Below are positions 1 to 10,793 of a DNA stretch of 64,000 bases, in pieces. Where the stretch lies: assembly GCF_001695855.1 (NCBI RefSeq), contig NZ_MBSS01000001.1:558001-622000 (forward strand), written 5' to 3'. Position 1 is the stretch's first letter. Every line of letters begins with the position of its first letter. This DNA is from Ensifer sp. LC163. Its GTDB lineage: Bacteria > Pseudomonadota > Alphaproteobacteria > Rhizobiales > Rhizobiaceae. The position numbers and the translations under genes were made by a program. The notes under the pieces were generated by a model. The model ran no database searches, was not told the DNA's origin, and saw nothing but the letters and a program-made list of their open reading frames with translations.

Positions 1-89
1 GTTTCTGCCGAAGCGGTGGAGGCGGCACCGACGAGGCCGGTCAAACCGATGACGACGGCGGCGGCAGCGTTGATGAGGATATTCTTCAT
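1..89 (-). CDS. secreted protein, N-terminus only (cut by window edge)
   Basis: Reading leftwards from an ATG at 89, the 29 visible residues form a textbook Sec signal peptide: MKN start, a hydrophobic core rich in Ala, Val and Leu, and an ASA signal-peptidase I site near residue 28. A GGAGA ribosome site lies about 7 bases upstream. An in-frame ATG two codons earlier almost touches that site, so the ATG at 89 is preferred. The mature part lies outside the window, so the function cannot be stated. Confidence 0.7.
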   Translation of the reverse strand, partial: MKNILINAAAAVVIGLTGLVGAASTASAE

Positions 90-528
90 GGTCATTCTCC
101 GAGGGCTTGAAGGGGTCAATGTGCAATCACCGTCCCAAGCGATTGATCGGACAATAGCGGCGCGAAACTGAACGCTAGCGGAACTGCACATTCATGCAGG
201 GTTCAGGTTGCGGGCACCTGACGAAAACGGGCGCGAGGCAAAAGATTCGTTCGACTTTTGAGAGAGGCGCAGCGGCGCGCGGCCGGCAAGCGCAATGCTG
301 ACATTCGACAGCAATATCAGTGAACTAGAGCATGTCGCGCAAAAGTGCGCAGCGGTTTTGCGACAACGACATGCGCAAAAACAAGAGCTTAAAGCGCAAC
401 AAGCGAATCCTTAGGATCGCGACGCGCTGTAGCGGATCGGATGGACCACAGGATTGCGGCTCTGAGCGCGACAAGCGGGGGCAGAACCAACACGATTCTT
501 TGGGGCGGCCTTGGTGCGTCGATGTCGC
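90..528. other. intergenic region with one repeat, no gene seen
   Basis: About 440 bases separate the secreted-protein start from the NTF2-like gene stop. The only structure I see is the A-type palindromic repeat at 326-428. Short open frames here coincide with the repeat and have no ribosome site. Confidence 0.6.
326..428 (+). repeat. A-type dispersed palindromic repeat, copy 1
   Basis: It begins with tagagcatgtcgcgcaaaag and ends near gcgacgcgct. The first half is a hairpin with GCATGTCG/CGACATGC outer arms and GCAAAA/TTTTGC inner arms. A near-identical copy lies at 36044-36148, and inverted copies at 47597-47697 and 53635-53696. Confidence 0.85.
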
Positions 529-933
529 TCAGCCGGAAAGTTCGGCTTCGAAGGCGCGCATGTTGCGATAGTGGCTGATGCGGGTGATCGACTGATCCTC
601 GATCTCGATCACGAAGACGCTCGGGATCGAATAGCTCTGGCCGGAGGCAGCGGGGAACCCTTCCAGCGTCTCGCGGTAAGTGCCGCGCGCCGTCAGGTCG
701 GCAGCGATCCGCTGGCCGAAATTGTCGCGCATCAGCACGACATCCCCGTAGGTTTCGTCGAAATGCCGGAGATAGGTCATGACGCTTGCCCGCAACGGCC
801 CGACGCCGACGGTGCGCTGGCCGGTCACCGAATCAAGCGCCACATCCTCATCGACCAGCCGCGCCAGTGCGTCGAAATCGCGGTCGTTCAATGCGTCGAT
901 AAAGCGGCTGGCAATGGTCTGCGCGTCGGTCAT
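529..933 (-). CDS. NTF2-like / SnoaL-fold protein
   Basis: This 134-residue protein has the layout of the nuclear transport factor 2-like superfamily: an N-terminal helix (TIASRFIDALNDRDFDAL), a short VDEDVAL strand, and a C-terminal strand pair ending in a FVIEIEDQSITRISHYRN motif that is typical of SnoaL-like and ketosteroid-isomerase-like proteins. It covers a whole single domain with no signal peptide, so it is cytoplasmic. The start is ATG at 933 with GAGG six bases upstream. The gene appears monocistronic. Members bind or isomerise many small molecules, so no substrate can be assigned. Confidence 0.8.
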   Translation of the reverse strand: MTDAQTIASRFIDALNDRDFDALARLVDEDVALDSVTGQRTVGVGPLRASVMTYLRHFDETYGDVVLMRDNFGQRIAADLTARGTYRETLEGFPAASGQSYSIPSVFVIEIEDQSITRISHYRNMRAFEAELSG

Positions 934-1082
934 ATCTGCCTCAGATGCTGATTGCGGGTTCGGCCATGCCTTTCGGACGACGCGCGGGCAAATTCACTTC
1001 CGCGCCCCCTCCCCTAACGAATATGGAAGGCAGACCGCGCCCTTCAAGGCGCGGCCGCGATCAAGAGCACAATCGGTGGATG

Positions 1083-1505
1083 TCAGGGGCCAAGGTGCAG
1101 CACGATCTCGCGGCGGTGCGGCCGGTCGCGATGTTCGAAGAGATAGAGCCCTTGCCAGGTGCCGAGCGCCATTCGCCCCGCATTGACCGGGATGCCGATC
1201 GATACCTGCGTCAGCGCCGCCTTGATATGGGCCGGCATGTCGTCCGGTCCCTCCTGCGTGTGAACCACCCAGCGCATCGACGGGTCGGAGGATGGCGGCA
1301 CCAGCCGGCCGAAGAATTCGCTGAGGTCACGCTTCACGTCGGGGTCGGCGTTCTCCTGGATTATCAGCGAGCAGGAGGTATGGCGCACAAACACGGTCAA
1401 AAGCCCCTCGCCCGTGCCGTTGGCGCGGACGAACTCGGCTGCCTCGTCGGTGAACTCGTAGAGCCCCTGTCCGCGGGTGGAAATGACGATCGTGGTCTGC
1501 GGCAT
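1083..1505 (-). CDS. YjbQ/UPF0047 family protein
   Basis: The 140-residue product matches the YjbQ (UPF0047) family across its length. Visible signatures are the HTSCSLIIQENAD segment, the DMPAHIKAAL segment and the near-terminal GTWQGLYLFEHRD motif, which carry the conserved His and acidic residues of the family pocket. Family members have been reported to show weak thiamine-phosphate synthase activity, but the physiological role is unsettled. The start is ATG at 1505 because GAGGAG lies just upstream; the frame stays open 25 codons further but without a ribosome site. Confidence 0.85.
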   Translation of the reverse strand: MPQTTIVISTRGQGLYEFTDEAAEFVRANGTGEGLLTVFVRHTSCSLIIQENADPDVKRDLSEFFGRLVPPSSDPSMRWVVHTQEGPDDMPAHIKAALTQVSIGIPVNAGRMALGTWQGLYLFEHRDRPHRREIVLHLGP

Positions 1506-1612
1506 CGGCGTCGCGTCTCCTCGGCTGGCGGCGGCAAAACGCGCACCTCCTCCCCAACGGGTCGGCAAAAGCCGCCCCAAGTCAAGCCCAAGCGCTCTGC
1601 CAGGTTCTACGG

Positions 1613-1966
1613 CTATTTCTCAAGAAAGGCCTCGAAGCCGCCATAGATCATGCGCTTGCCGTCGAACACATTCTTCCAGGCATCGCCCTGCAGCCGCGGA
1701 TCCGCCATCACCTTGGCGACGATCGCGTCGCGGTCGGCGCGCGACTTGTAGGTGATCCAGGAAAAGACCACGGTCTCGTCTTCCTTGGCCTGCACAGCGC
1801 GGGGAAAGGACGTCACCTCGCCATAGGGCACGTCGTCGCCGAGGCATTCCGCATAGGAGAGCGCACCATGCTCCATCCACACGTCGCCCGCCTCCCTCGC
1901 CATGTTCTTGTAGGCCTCGATGTTGGCCTTGGGCACGGCAACGATGAAACCATCCACGTAACTCAT
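1613..1966 (-). CDS. DUF1428 family protein
   Basis: A 117-residue protein beginning MSYVDGFIVAVP, characteristic of the DUF1428 family of ferredoxin-like (dimeric alpha-beta barrel) proteins. The WITYKSRADRDAI and MIYGGFEAF segments are family landmarks. A strong AGGAGG ribosome site 8 bases before ATG 1966 fixes the start. The gene is divergent from the VOC-family gene at 2208, with about 240 bases between them. DUF1428 genes often sit beside VOC/PhnB genes, so a shared stress or detoxification role is possible but unproven. Confidence 0.85.
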   Translation of the reverse strand: MSYVDGFIVAVPKANIEAYKNMAREAGDVWMEHGALSYAECLGDDVPYGEVTSFPRAVQAKEDETVVFSWITYKSRADRDAIVAKVMADPRLQGDAWKNVFDGKRMIYGGFEAFLEK

Positions 1967-2207
1967 GTCGATATCCTCCTCGGTTGCTTCAACCACCAAA
2001 GGACGAACGGGATGGAAAGGTTCCGACAGTGCCTGCGAATTTTCCGGATGATGCGTGTTGTGGTGCCCTCGCCGCCGTTCCCGGACGGCCCGTCGCGGCA
2101 AAAGAGCGCCCCATCGCACGGCTTTGCGAAAAAATCCTGACCGCCTGTCGGCAAGCCCGCCCTCCGTTCGTCCTTGGGACTGACCATCACCCAAAGGAGA
2201 AACCGTC

Positions 2208-2660
2208 ATGCAGAAGATCACGCCCTTTCTCTGGTTCGACAACCAGCTCGAAGACGCCATCCACTTCTACACTTCCATCTTCCGCAATGCCCGCGTCACC
2301 GACATCAAGAAGGGGCCGGACGGCAAAGCCTTCACCGCCTCGTTCGAACTCGAGGGACAGGCGTTCATGGGGCTCAATGGCGGGCCGCATTTCAAATTTT
2401 CCGAAGCCGTCTCGTTCTTCGTGCGCTGCGCCGATCAGGCGGAGGTCGATTATTACTGGGAACGGCTGCTCGACGGCGGCACGCCGCAGCATTGCGGCTG
2501 GCTGAAGGACCGTTTCGGCCTTGCCTGGCAGATCATCCCCGATGCGCTGATGCGTCACCTGAGCGATCCCGATCCGGCGCGCGCCGGCCGCGCCCAGCAG
2601 GCGATGATGGGTATGGTCAAGATCGACGTCGCCGGGCTTGAAAAGGCAGCTGCCGGCTGA
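2208..2660 (+). CDS. VOC superfamily protein (PhnB/3-demethylubiquinone methyltransferase-like)
   Basis: A 150-residue protein of the vicinal oxygen chelate fold. It opens with ITPFLWFDNQLEDAIHFYTSIF, the usual first beta-alpha-beta unit of PhnB-like proteins. It also has FMGLNGGPHFKFSEAVSFFV and a C-terminal GWLKDRFGLAWQIIP motif. The family was once called 3-demethylubiquinone-9 3-methyltransferase, but that activity is not supported for these short proteins. The start is set by AAAGGAGA about 7 bases before the ATG. It is transcribed divergently from the DUF1428 gene. Confidence 0.85.
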   Translation: MQKITPFLWFDNQLEDAIHFYTSIFRNARVTDIKKGPDGKAFTASFELEGQAFMGLNGGPHFKFSEAVSFFVRCADQAEVDYYWERLLDGGTPQHCGWLKDRFGLAWQIIPDALMRHLSDPDPARAGRAQQAMMGMVKIDVAGLEKAAAG

Positions 2661-2688
2661 GCCCATGCCAACCTGCGCTGATGTTACA

Positions 2689-3258
2689 TCAGCTGCCGCA
2701 GCCGTTGAGCTGGCGGCTGTAGAGCGATGCCATGCCGGCGGCGCGCTTGGCGCCGTTCTTGGCCGTGTCGCTCCAATTGCCGCGGGCATAGCCGGCATGG
2801 CCGTGATAGTAGGCGATGTAGAGCCGATAGGTGTCGTTGAGGGCGATACCGTTTCGCTGGCCGCTTTCGCGGTGATACCAGGCGATGAAGCGGATGGCGT
2901 CGGCGAAATCGGAGCGCCGCGCCGTCCAGCGGCCGGTTTCGCTCTGGTAGCGCGCCCAGGTGCCGTCGAGCGCCTGCGAATAGCCGTAGGCCGACGACAC
3001 CCGCGTCCAGGGAATGAAGCCGAACAGCTTGGTCCGCGGCGGCTTGGCATTATGGCGGAAGCCGGATTCCGTATAGATCGTCGCCATCAGCACCGGAACG
3101 GGCACGCCATATTCGCGCTCCGCCTGATAGGCGGCGCGGCGCCAATTGTTGAAAAGGCCATCTCGCTGCTCGAAAACCGCGCATGCGTTCCGGGTGTCTC
3201 TCGGCACCGTTGCGCAACCGGCCAGCAACAGGAGGACGACGACAAAAACGCAACGCAT
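2689..3258 (-). CDS. lytic-transglycosylase-like lipoprotein
   Basis: The 189-residue product starts with a short lipoprotein signal peptide (MRCVFVVVLLLLAGC) whose lipobox LAGC predicts lipidation at Cys15. The mature part has an SLT-type pattern: ATIYTESGFRHNA, containing the expected catalytic Glu, then an AYGYSQALDGTWARYQ stretch and a Tyr-rich IAYYHGHAGYARG segment. It should act at the outer membrane or in the periplasm on peptidoglycan. Closely similar short SLT lipoproteins are common in Rhizobiales. It converges on the VOC gene, with 28 bases between stops. Confidence 0.8.
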   Translation of the reverse strand: MRCVFVVVLLLLAGCATVPRDTRNACAVFEQRDGLFNNWRRAAYQAEREYGVPVPVLMATIYTESGFRHNAKPPRTKLFGFIPWTRVSSAYGYSQALDGTWARYQSETGRWTARRSDFADAIRFIAWYHRESGQRNGIALNDTYRLYIAYYHGHAGYARGNWSDTAKNGAKRAAGMASLYSRQLNGCGS

Positions 3259-3504
3259 CTTCGAACCTCTCGTTTCCGAGAGATTGATAAAACGTAAACG
3301 TTAAGGATCGGTTTTGAATCGAATGCGAGTGATCGCGGGCGTGGCGTGTATCTCTCAAGATTCTGCTATCTGAAGTTTCAGGATTGACCTATTCTCGGCG
3401 CGCTGGGGCACGGCAGCCGCGCCGGTATTCCGCAGGTTTTCGAAGGTCACGCGGGAACGCGGGAATGCCGACGGCGGCACGCGCGAAACGAGGAGAGCGA
3501 AGAG

Positions 3505-3918
3505 ATGCGATTTCCTGCTTTGACGTTTGCAACCTTTGTCGGGTTGACCGGCTTGGCGCCGGCCGCATGGGCCGACGATTGTGCCAATGCCAGCGACCAG
3601 GCAACGATGAACGAATGCGCCGACAAAGCGCTCAAGGCCTCCGACACCGAGCTCAACACCCTTTACAAGCAGATCGAGGCACGCCTGAAGGACGACCAGG
3701 ACAAGACCAAGCTGCTGGTTGCGGCACAAAAGGCATGGATCGCCTTCCGCGATGCGGAGTGCAGTTTTTCCGGTTCCGGTGTGGCGGACGGCTCTGCCTA
3801 TCCGATGATCGTCGCTCAATGCCGGGATGGCTTGACGCAGAACCGTGTCAAGGACTTCAAGACCTATCTGAGCTGCGAGGAAGGCGACCTCAGTTGCCCC
3901 GTGCCGTCAGCCGACTGA
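3505..3918 (+). CDS. LprI-like (DUF1311) periplasmic protein
   Basis: This 137-residue protein has a Sec signal peptide ending at AWA-DD (near residue 23), then the DUF1311/LprI domain. The domain shows Cys-containing DDCANASDQATMNECA, the repeated LNTLYKQIEARLK helix and the AQKAWIAFRDAEC motif that defines the family. Mycobacterial LprI inhibits lysozyme; other members are uncharacterised, so a lysozyme-inhibitor role is only suggested. The C-terminus adds two more cysteines. The start is ATG 3505 with GAGGAGAG upstream. Confidence 0.8.
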   Translation: MRFPALTFATFVGLTGLAPAAWADDCANASDQATMNECADKALKASDTELNTLYKQIEARLKDDQDKTKLLVAAQKAWIAFRDAECSFSGSGVADGSAYPMIVAQCRDGLTQNRVKDFKTYLSCEEGDLSCPVPSAD

Positions 3919-4040
3919 AGCCCGCCAGAAGCAAAATGGCGAGGGCATGCGTCTTCGCCATCGCGCTTGCCGGCGCCTTTCGCGACGCCATGCGCGGTGC
4001 GGCCCGCATCCTCTCCGGAAACGGGGCGCCGTAAACGGCA

Positions 4041-4070
4041 GCCGCCTGTCGCGTCATCGTGACAGGCGGC
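4041..4070. terminator. perfect 10-bp hairpin between two convergent genes
   Basis: GCCGCCTGTC and GACAGGCGGC pair exactly around a 10-base loop. It lies between the LprI-like gene and the GYD gene, which converge. No T-run follows on either strand, so it may protect 3' ends or terminate weakly. Confidence 0.4.
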
Positions 4071-4121
4071 ATGTCGAGCCCGCGCAATAGCGCAGCCCTG
4101 GGACCATCGCTTCGGCTTGGC

Positions 4122-4415
4122 CTACCCGAGCGAGGCGATCAGTTCACGATAGGCCGCTTCGGGAAATGCCTTGAGCGTTTTCGTGCGCACATTGCCGGCC
4201 ATACCGAGCGTCAACGCGAAACGCGCAGCAACCGCATCATCGGGCGCCTCGCAGATGGCCACCATGTCGTATTCGCCCATGGTCAAAAAGAAATGCTTGA
4301 AGGAGCCGCCCATGTCGGAAAGCACCTGCTTTGCCGCGTCGAGCCTCTTTGGAGACTCGCGCACATTCTTCACGCCCTGCTCTGTCCAATTGAGGAGCAC
4401 GACATAAGTGGTCAT
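4122..4415 (-). CDS. GYD domain protein
   Basis: A 97-residue single-domain protein. It has the family pattern of TTYVVLLNWTEQGVKNVRES at the start and FFLTMGEYDMVAICEAPDD with the Gly-Glu-Tyr-Asp variant of the name-giving motif. It ends in TLKAFPEAAYRELI. GYD proteins have a ferredoxin-like fold and no known reaction. The start is ATG 4415, with GGAGG seven bases upstream, not the slightly longer frame. It lies downstream of and in the same direction as rpoD, but the rpoD terminator at 4560 separates them. Confidence 0.85.
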   Translation of the reverse strand: MTTYVVLLNWTEQGVKNVRESPKRLDAAKQVLSDMGGSFKHFFLTMGEYDMVAICEAPDDAVAARFALTLGMAGNVRTKTLKAFPEAAYRELIASLG

Positions 4416-4559
4416 CTCACACCTCCAACGAGGCACGCTTCACGCCCGCGGTGCGACTGCTCCCGCGTCCTAGACGGGGTGCCCCAATTGCTCCAAAGGC
4501 GCGAGTATAGTCCCGGGTCGAGGGCCTCACAAGAAATCACAAAGGCGTAGGCACAAACG

Positions 4560-4583
4560 AAAAAGCCGGGCAATCTGCCCGGC
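4560..4583 (-). terminator. rpoD intrinsic terminator
   Basis: On the minus strand GCCGGGCA and TGCCCGGC form an 8-bp stem with a 3-base loop, followed at once by TTTTT. It lies 25 bases beyond the rpoD stop codon. Confidence 0.85.
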
Positions 4584-4607
4584 CATTTATTCTGCAAGGC
4601 TGCCGCC

Positions 4608-6665
<2,058 letters not shown>

Positions 6666-7124
6666 TTAGTTCGTCGCTTTCCTTGTCGCAACCGGCGTGA
6701 GCCCGGTGCAAATGCCGCTCGAAGGTCCGGGTGCGCCGCGCACCCGCCACCGAATCATTTCCCCTGACGTAACGGGATGATGTTTAATTCCTGATTAACC
6801 ACGATAGCGATCGTGGCAAAGCGGGCAAGCTTCGACAGTCCTGCCACTGAAGCACTACTGGCATGATATCCTAACCGCCGTGTCATTTCGCCATTTCTTG
6901 CTTGGAAATGGTGATTCCCAGAATTTTCGATCCCGTCAAGCATTTCCGCTGAAAAACCGCCCGATTCGACAAAAATCGCCTCAGTTCACGGTTTTTGGTG
7001 TTTATCAGCTTCCGCTGAACATGTAGGCGCTGCCCGTAGAAAGACAAGGGTCGATGCTGTTTATCGGCAAGGCCAAATTGCGCCCTCGCGGATCGCGCAA
7101 CCATAGCTATACCCTCTACGCCAG
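6666..7124. other. rpoD upstream region, no gene seen
   Basis: About 460 bases, more AT-rich than the flanks, lie between rpoD and the GFA-type gene, both on the minus strand. It presumably holds rpoD promoters. A 7-bp palindrome, CCACGAT-AGCG-ATCGTGG, sits at 6799-6816, but I cannot assign a promoter with confidence. The open frame spanning 6883-7263 has atypical composition and no ribosome site. Confidence 0.5.
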
Positions 7125-7469
7125 TTACACCGATAGCCCGTCGTATTTGACGATCTTCACCGCCTCGATGTCGAACTCCGGCAGGCAGCGCAGGTTGACG
7201 GCCGCCATCGGCCCGTTGGGGCCGTCCCCCTCGCCGAAAGGCGCGATGCCGCAATGGGCGCAAAAATGATGCTTGATGACATGCCTGTTGAATTCATAGG
7301 TCGAAAGATCGGCCCTCGGTGTCTTCAGGCTCAGGCTGTCGCGCGCAACGAAGGCCAGCAATCCGCCGCGCCGGCGGCACATCGAACAATTGCAATCGAT
7401 CGCCTCGGCGAAGTCTCCCTCGACCTCGAAAGCAATCTTCCCACAATGGCAACTTCCCTCGTAACGCAT
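7125..7469 (-). CDS. GFA family protein (glutathione-dependent formaldehyde-activating enzyme-like)
   Basis: This 114-residue protein shows the two zinc sites of the GFA fold: C7-x-C9 in GSCHCGK, C26-x-C28-x2-C31 in DCNCSMC, and a C-x2-C pair in HHFCAHCG near residue 78. The founding member (Gfa of Paracoccus) was proposed to join formaldehyde and glutathione, but most homologues have no proven reaction. The start is ATG 7469, preceded by GGAAC; a longer frame adds 14 atypical residues. It is divergent from the GyrI-like gene at 7697. Confidence 0.85.
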   Translation of the reverse strand: MRYEGSCHCGKIAFEVEGDFAEAIDCNCSMCRRRGGLLAFVARDSLSLKTPRADLSTYEFNRHVIKHHFCAHCGIAPFGEGDGPNGPMAAVNLRCLPEFDIEAVKIVKYDGLSV

Positions 7470-7696
7470 GCACTGGTTCCTTTGGCCGTCACAACCGTTG
7501 ATCGCAATCACCCGCGACTGTCGGCAAAGATAGTGCGCAGAAGTCGGCGAACAAGCCGGAGCGGACGCCGGCTGCCAAGACGCAAAACAATTCCTGAAAT
7601 GCCGGACTTCGCCTGTGAGTTCGCAACATTATTCCGGGTTTTCGCTTGCCTGCGACCCGATCTCGAATGACTTTTTGTCCACGAACGGAGGCCCGG

Positions 7697-8155
7697 ATGA
7701 ACATCAAGGAAACAGACGCGATGCGCGTCATCGGCGTGACGCGCAGGATCACCCTTGCCGACGTCAGGCATGCGGCCGCCGAGTTGGCGCCGAAGATCGA
7801 CGCGGAAATCGAACGGGCGGGGCTCAAACCCGCTGGGCCGTGGATCTTTATTGCACAGAACCTGCCCAACAATGCCAACACCCTGTTCGACTGGCGCATC
7901 TGCCGCCCGGTGGAAGGCGACGGCGGCTATCGTGGGGCACTGGATATGATCGAGCTCGAGCCGATCATGGTGGCGTCCACCCTGCATCAGGGGCCGATGC
8001 GCAGCTTGTTCACCCAGGGCTATGCGCCGCTGGTGGCAAAGATCGAGATGAGCAGGCACAATTTCTCCGGCGAGAGCCGCGAGATCTATCACCGCTGGGC
8101 AGGCCCGGGAGCCCGCTACCACGAGATCGAGATCCAGTTCGGCCTTGCCAACTGA
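7697..8155 (+). CDS. GyrI-like effector-binding domain protein
   Basis: A 152-residue protein with the duplicated beta-alpha-beta-beta pattern of GyrI-like (SOUL/BacM-type) small-molecule-binding domains. Typical segments are MIELEPIMVASTLHQGPM, an L-x2-GY-x2-L turn, and a C-terminal EIYHRWAGPG...YHEIEIQFGL ending with the conserved acidic residue. It has no DNA-binding domain, so it could bind a ligand or hydrolyse small adducts rather than regulate transcription. The start ATG 7697 has GGAGG upstream; a longer frame from 7646 lacks a ribosome site. Assignment rests on pattern only. Confidence 0.65.
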   Translation: MNIKETDAMRVIGVTRRITLADVRHAAAELAPKIDAEIERAGLKPAGPWIFIAQNLPNNANTLFDWRICRPVEGDGGYRGALDMIELEPIMVASTLHQGPMRSLFTQGYAPLVAKIEMSRHNFSGESREIYHRWAGPGARYHEIEIQFGLAN

Positions 8156-8158
8156 CGA

Positions 8159-8192
8159 AAAAGCCGCGCATCCATGGAACGCGCGGCCTTTT
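8159..8192. terminator. bidirectional terminator between GyrI-like gene and tdh
   Basis: GCCGCGC (8163-8169) pairs with GCGCGGC (8181-8187). Four Ts follow on the plus strand and five on the minus strand, so the hairpin can stop transcripts of both convergent units. Confidence 0.8.
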
Positions 8193-8223
8193 GGGTTGCG
8201 ACACCGCGCCGAAGCGCCCGGTC

Positions 8224-9258
8224 TTACCAGTCCATCACCACCTTGCCGGAGTTGCCGGAGCGCATGGCCTCGAAGCCGTCGCGGAACTCGTCGATGCCGA
8301 TGCGATGGGTGATGACGGGCGAAAGATCAAGCCCGCCCTGGACGAAGGCGATCATCTTGTACCAGGTTTCGAACATCTCGCGACCGTAGATGCCTTTCAG
8401 GTTGAGCATCTTGAAGATGACCTTGTTCCAGTCGATCTCGAAACCGGCAGGCGCAATGCCGAGAATGGCGATCTTGCCGCCATTGTTCATCTTGTCGATC
8501 ATGTCGCGGAAAGCCGGTGCCGCACCCGACATCTCAAGCCCGACGTCGAAACCCTCGGTCATGCCGATCGATTTCATCACGTCGGCGAGGTTTTCCTTGG
8601 AGGCATCGACCACATAGTCGATGCCGACGCTTTTGGCGAGCGCCAGCCGCGTCGGATTGATGTCGGTGATGACCACCTTGCGCGCACCCGAGCGCTTGGC
8701 AACGAGCGCGCCCATGATGCCGATCGGTCCGGCGCCGGTCACCAGCACATCCTCGCCGACGAGGTCGAAGGAGAGTGCGGTGTGCACGGCATTGCCGAAG
8801 GGATCGAAGATCGCGGCGATCTCGTCCGGCACATCGTCGGGGATCGGCACGACATTGTATTCCGGCAGGCAGACGAATTCGCCGAACGAGCCCGGCCGGT
8901 TGACGCCGACGCCGAGCGTGTTGCGGCAAAGGTGGCCGCGGCCGGCGCGACAATTGCGGCATTTGCCGCAAACGATGTGGCCTTCGCCCGAGACGCGCTC
9001 GCCGACGTGATACTTGGTGACGGCCGAGCCAACCTCGGCGATCTCGCCCATGAATTCATGGCCGACGACCATCGGCACCGGAATGGTTTTTTGGGCCCAT
9101 TGGTCCCAGTTCCAGATGTGCACGTCGGTGCCGCAGATGGCCGATTTCTTCACCTTGATCAGAACGTCGTTCGGTCCGACCTCCGGCACCGGCACCCGCT
9201 CCATCCAAAGCCCGACCTCGGGCTTCGTCTTGACCAGCGCCTTCATCATGTTCGTCAT
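8224..9258 (-). CDS. tdh: L-threonine 3-dehydrogenase
   Basis: The 344-residue enzyme oxidises L-threonine to 2-amino-3-oxobutanoate with NAD+. It is a zinc alcohol-dehydrogenase-fold protein. The catalytic zinc ligands are C42 in ICGTDVH and the H67-E68 pair in GHEF. The structural zinc cysteines are C97, C100, C103 and C111. A Rossmann GAGPIGIMG motif lies near 175. Length matches bacterial Tdh (about 341-345). A GGAGGGG site precedes ATG 9258, and kbl ends 11 bases upstream, so the two genes form the two-step threonine-to-glycine operon. Confidence 0.97.
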   Translation of the reverse strand: MTNMMKALVKTKPEVGLWMERVPVPEVGPNDVLIKVKKSAICGTDVHIWNWDQWAQKTIPVPMVVGHEFMGEIAEVGSAVTKYHVGERVSGEGHIVCGKCRNCRAGRGHLCRNTLGVGVNRPGSFGEFVCLPEYNVVPIPDDVPDEIAAIFDPFGNAVHTALSFDLVGEDVLVTGAGPIGIMGALVAKRSGARKVVITDINPTRLALAKSVGIDYVVDASKENLADVMKSIGMTEGFDVGLEMSGAAPAFRDMIDKMNNGGKIAILGIAPAGFEIDWNKVIFKMLNLKGIYGREMFETWYKMIAFVQGGLDLSPVITHRIGIDEFRDGFEAMRSGNSGKVVMDW

Positions 9259-9269
9259 GGACCCCTCCC

Positions 9270-10457
9270 TCAGATAACACCGAGGTCGCGGCCGACCTCT
9301 TCGAATGCGGCGATCGCGCGGCGCACGTCCTCATCGCTGTGGGCGGCCGACATCTGCGTGCGGATGCGCGCCTGCCCCTTCGGCACCACCGGGAAGGAGA
9401 AGCCGATGACGTAGACGCCCTTCTTGAGCATGCGTGCGGCCATCTCCTGCGCCAGCGCCGCATCGCCCAGCATCACCGGGATGATCGGATGGCCTTCGCC
9501 GGCAAGCGTGAAGCCGAGCTTCGACATCTCCGTGCGAAACAGCGTCGCATTGGCCGACAGTCGCGCCCGCAGCGCATCGCCGTTCTCGATCAGGTCGAAC
9601 ACCTTGAGCGAGGCAGCCGCGATCACCGGCGCCAGCGTGTTGGAGAACAGGTAGGGCCGCGAGCGCTGGCGCAGCCAGTCGACGACCTCGGCCTTGCCAG
9701 AGGTGTAACCGCCCGAGGCGCCGCCGAGCGCCTTGCCGAGCGTGCCGGTGATGATGTCGACGCGGCCTTCGACACGGCAATGTTCGGCCGAGCCACGGCC
9801 GTTTTTGCCGACGAAACCAACCGCGTGGCTGTCATCGACCATGACCATGGCGCCGTACTTCTCGGCGAGGTCGCACACGCCCTGCAGATTGGCGATGATG
9901 CCGTCCATCGAGAAGACACCGTCGGTGGCGATCAGCTTGAAGCGGCTGCCTTCGGCCTTCTTCAGCTCTTGCTCGAGCGCTGCCATGTCGTTGTTGGCAT
10001 AGCGGAAGCGCTTGGCCTTGGAGAGGCGAACGCCGTCGATGATCGAGGCATGGTTCAGCGCGTCGGAGATGATCGCATCCTCTTCGCCGAGCAGCGCCTC
10101 GAACAGGCCGCCATTGGCATCGAAACAGGAGGAATAGAGGATCGTGTCTTCCATGCCGAGGAAGGAGGAGATGCGCGCCTCGAGTTGCTTGTGCTCTTCC
10201 TGCGTGCCGCAGATGAAGCGCACCGACGCCATGCCGTAGCCATAACGGTCGAGCGCCTTTTTGCCGGCCTCGGCCAGTTCTTCGTTGTCGGCAAGGCCGA
10301 GGTAGTTGTTGGCGCAGAAGTTCAGCACCCGCTCGCCAGAGGCAACCTCGATCTCGCCCGCCTGCTTCGACACGATCACCCGCTCCGACTTGTAGAGCCC
10401 TGATGACTTCAGGCCGTCGAGTTCGGAACGAAGGTGGGACAAGAAGGCTGAGGTCAT
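9270..10457 (-). CDS. kbl: 2-amino-3-ketobutyrate CoA ligase (glycine C-acetyltransferase)
   Basis: The 395-residue PLP enzyme cleaves 2-amino-3-oxobutanoate with CoA to glycine and acetyl-CoA, completing the Tdh pathway. It belongs to the alpha-oxoamine synthases. Visible features are [10 protein letters not shown] near 46-55, [11 protein letters not shown] with PLP-binding Asp208 and His211, and [14 protein letters not shown] with the Schiff-base Lys242. The usual length is 395-400. The start [14 protein letters not shown] at 10457 aligns with known family N-termini; the frame remains open upstream but with unrelated residues. It is the first gene of the kbl-tdh operon. Confidence 0.97.
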   Translation of the reverse strand: MTSAFLSHLRSELDGLKSSGLYKSERVIVSKQAGEIEVASGERVLNFCANNYLGLADNEELAEAGKKALDRYGYGMASVRFICGTQEEHKQLEARISSFLGMEDTILYSSCFDANGGLFEALLGEEDAIISDALNHASIIDGVRLSKAKRFRYANNDMAALEQELKKAEGSRFKLIATDGVFSMDGIIANLQGVCDLAEKYGAMVMVDDSHAVGFVGKNGRGSAEHCRVEGRVDIITGTLGKALGGASGGYTSGKAEVVDWLRQRSRPYLFSNTLAPVIAAASLKVFDLIENGDALRARLSANATLFRTEMSKLGFTLAGEGHPIIPVMLGDAALAQEMAARMLKKGVYVIGFSFPVVPKGQARIRTQMSAAHSDEDVRRAIAAFEEVGRDLGVI

Positions 10458-10793
10458 GGCGGGCCGCTTTCGCTGTGAAAAGGACGTTTCGTGCCAGACG
10501 AGTACCACGACAGCTTTCCCGTTGCAGCAAATTCCAGCGGACCGAGGGGCCTCGGCCGCGATCACAAGGGAAAACGACAGGGCATTGCATGGCGAGCCGG
10601 CTTTACGGACATTTTCTGTCGCGCGCTCAGCGGTGCGAGACAGATTGCTTCGGCCACTCCAGCTTTTGAGTGGTCGAAGATCGAAGCTCCCATCAAGCAC
10701 CATCTATCGCGCCGCGTCGGCGGCGCGAGTGACTCAACTTCTTCCGAGAAAGAGCACGCATGACAGCGCAGCGTCTCGGTCAGACGTGCAGAC
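10458..10793. other. intergenic region kbl-recQ, nothing identified
   Basis: About 336 bases upstream of kbl and downstream of recQ. It should contain the kbl-tdh promoter, but I see no convincing -35/-10 pair, no hairpin terminator for recQ and no supported small gene. Confidence 0.5.

Noticed and set aside
6883-7263. 126-codon minus-strand frame between rpoD and the GFA-type gene
   Set aside because: It overlaps the GFA-type gene out of frame, and the free part lacks a ribosome site or protein-like pattern.
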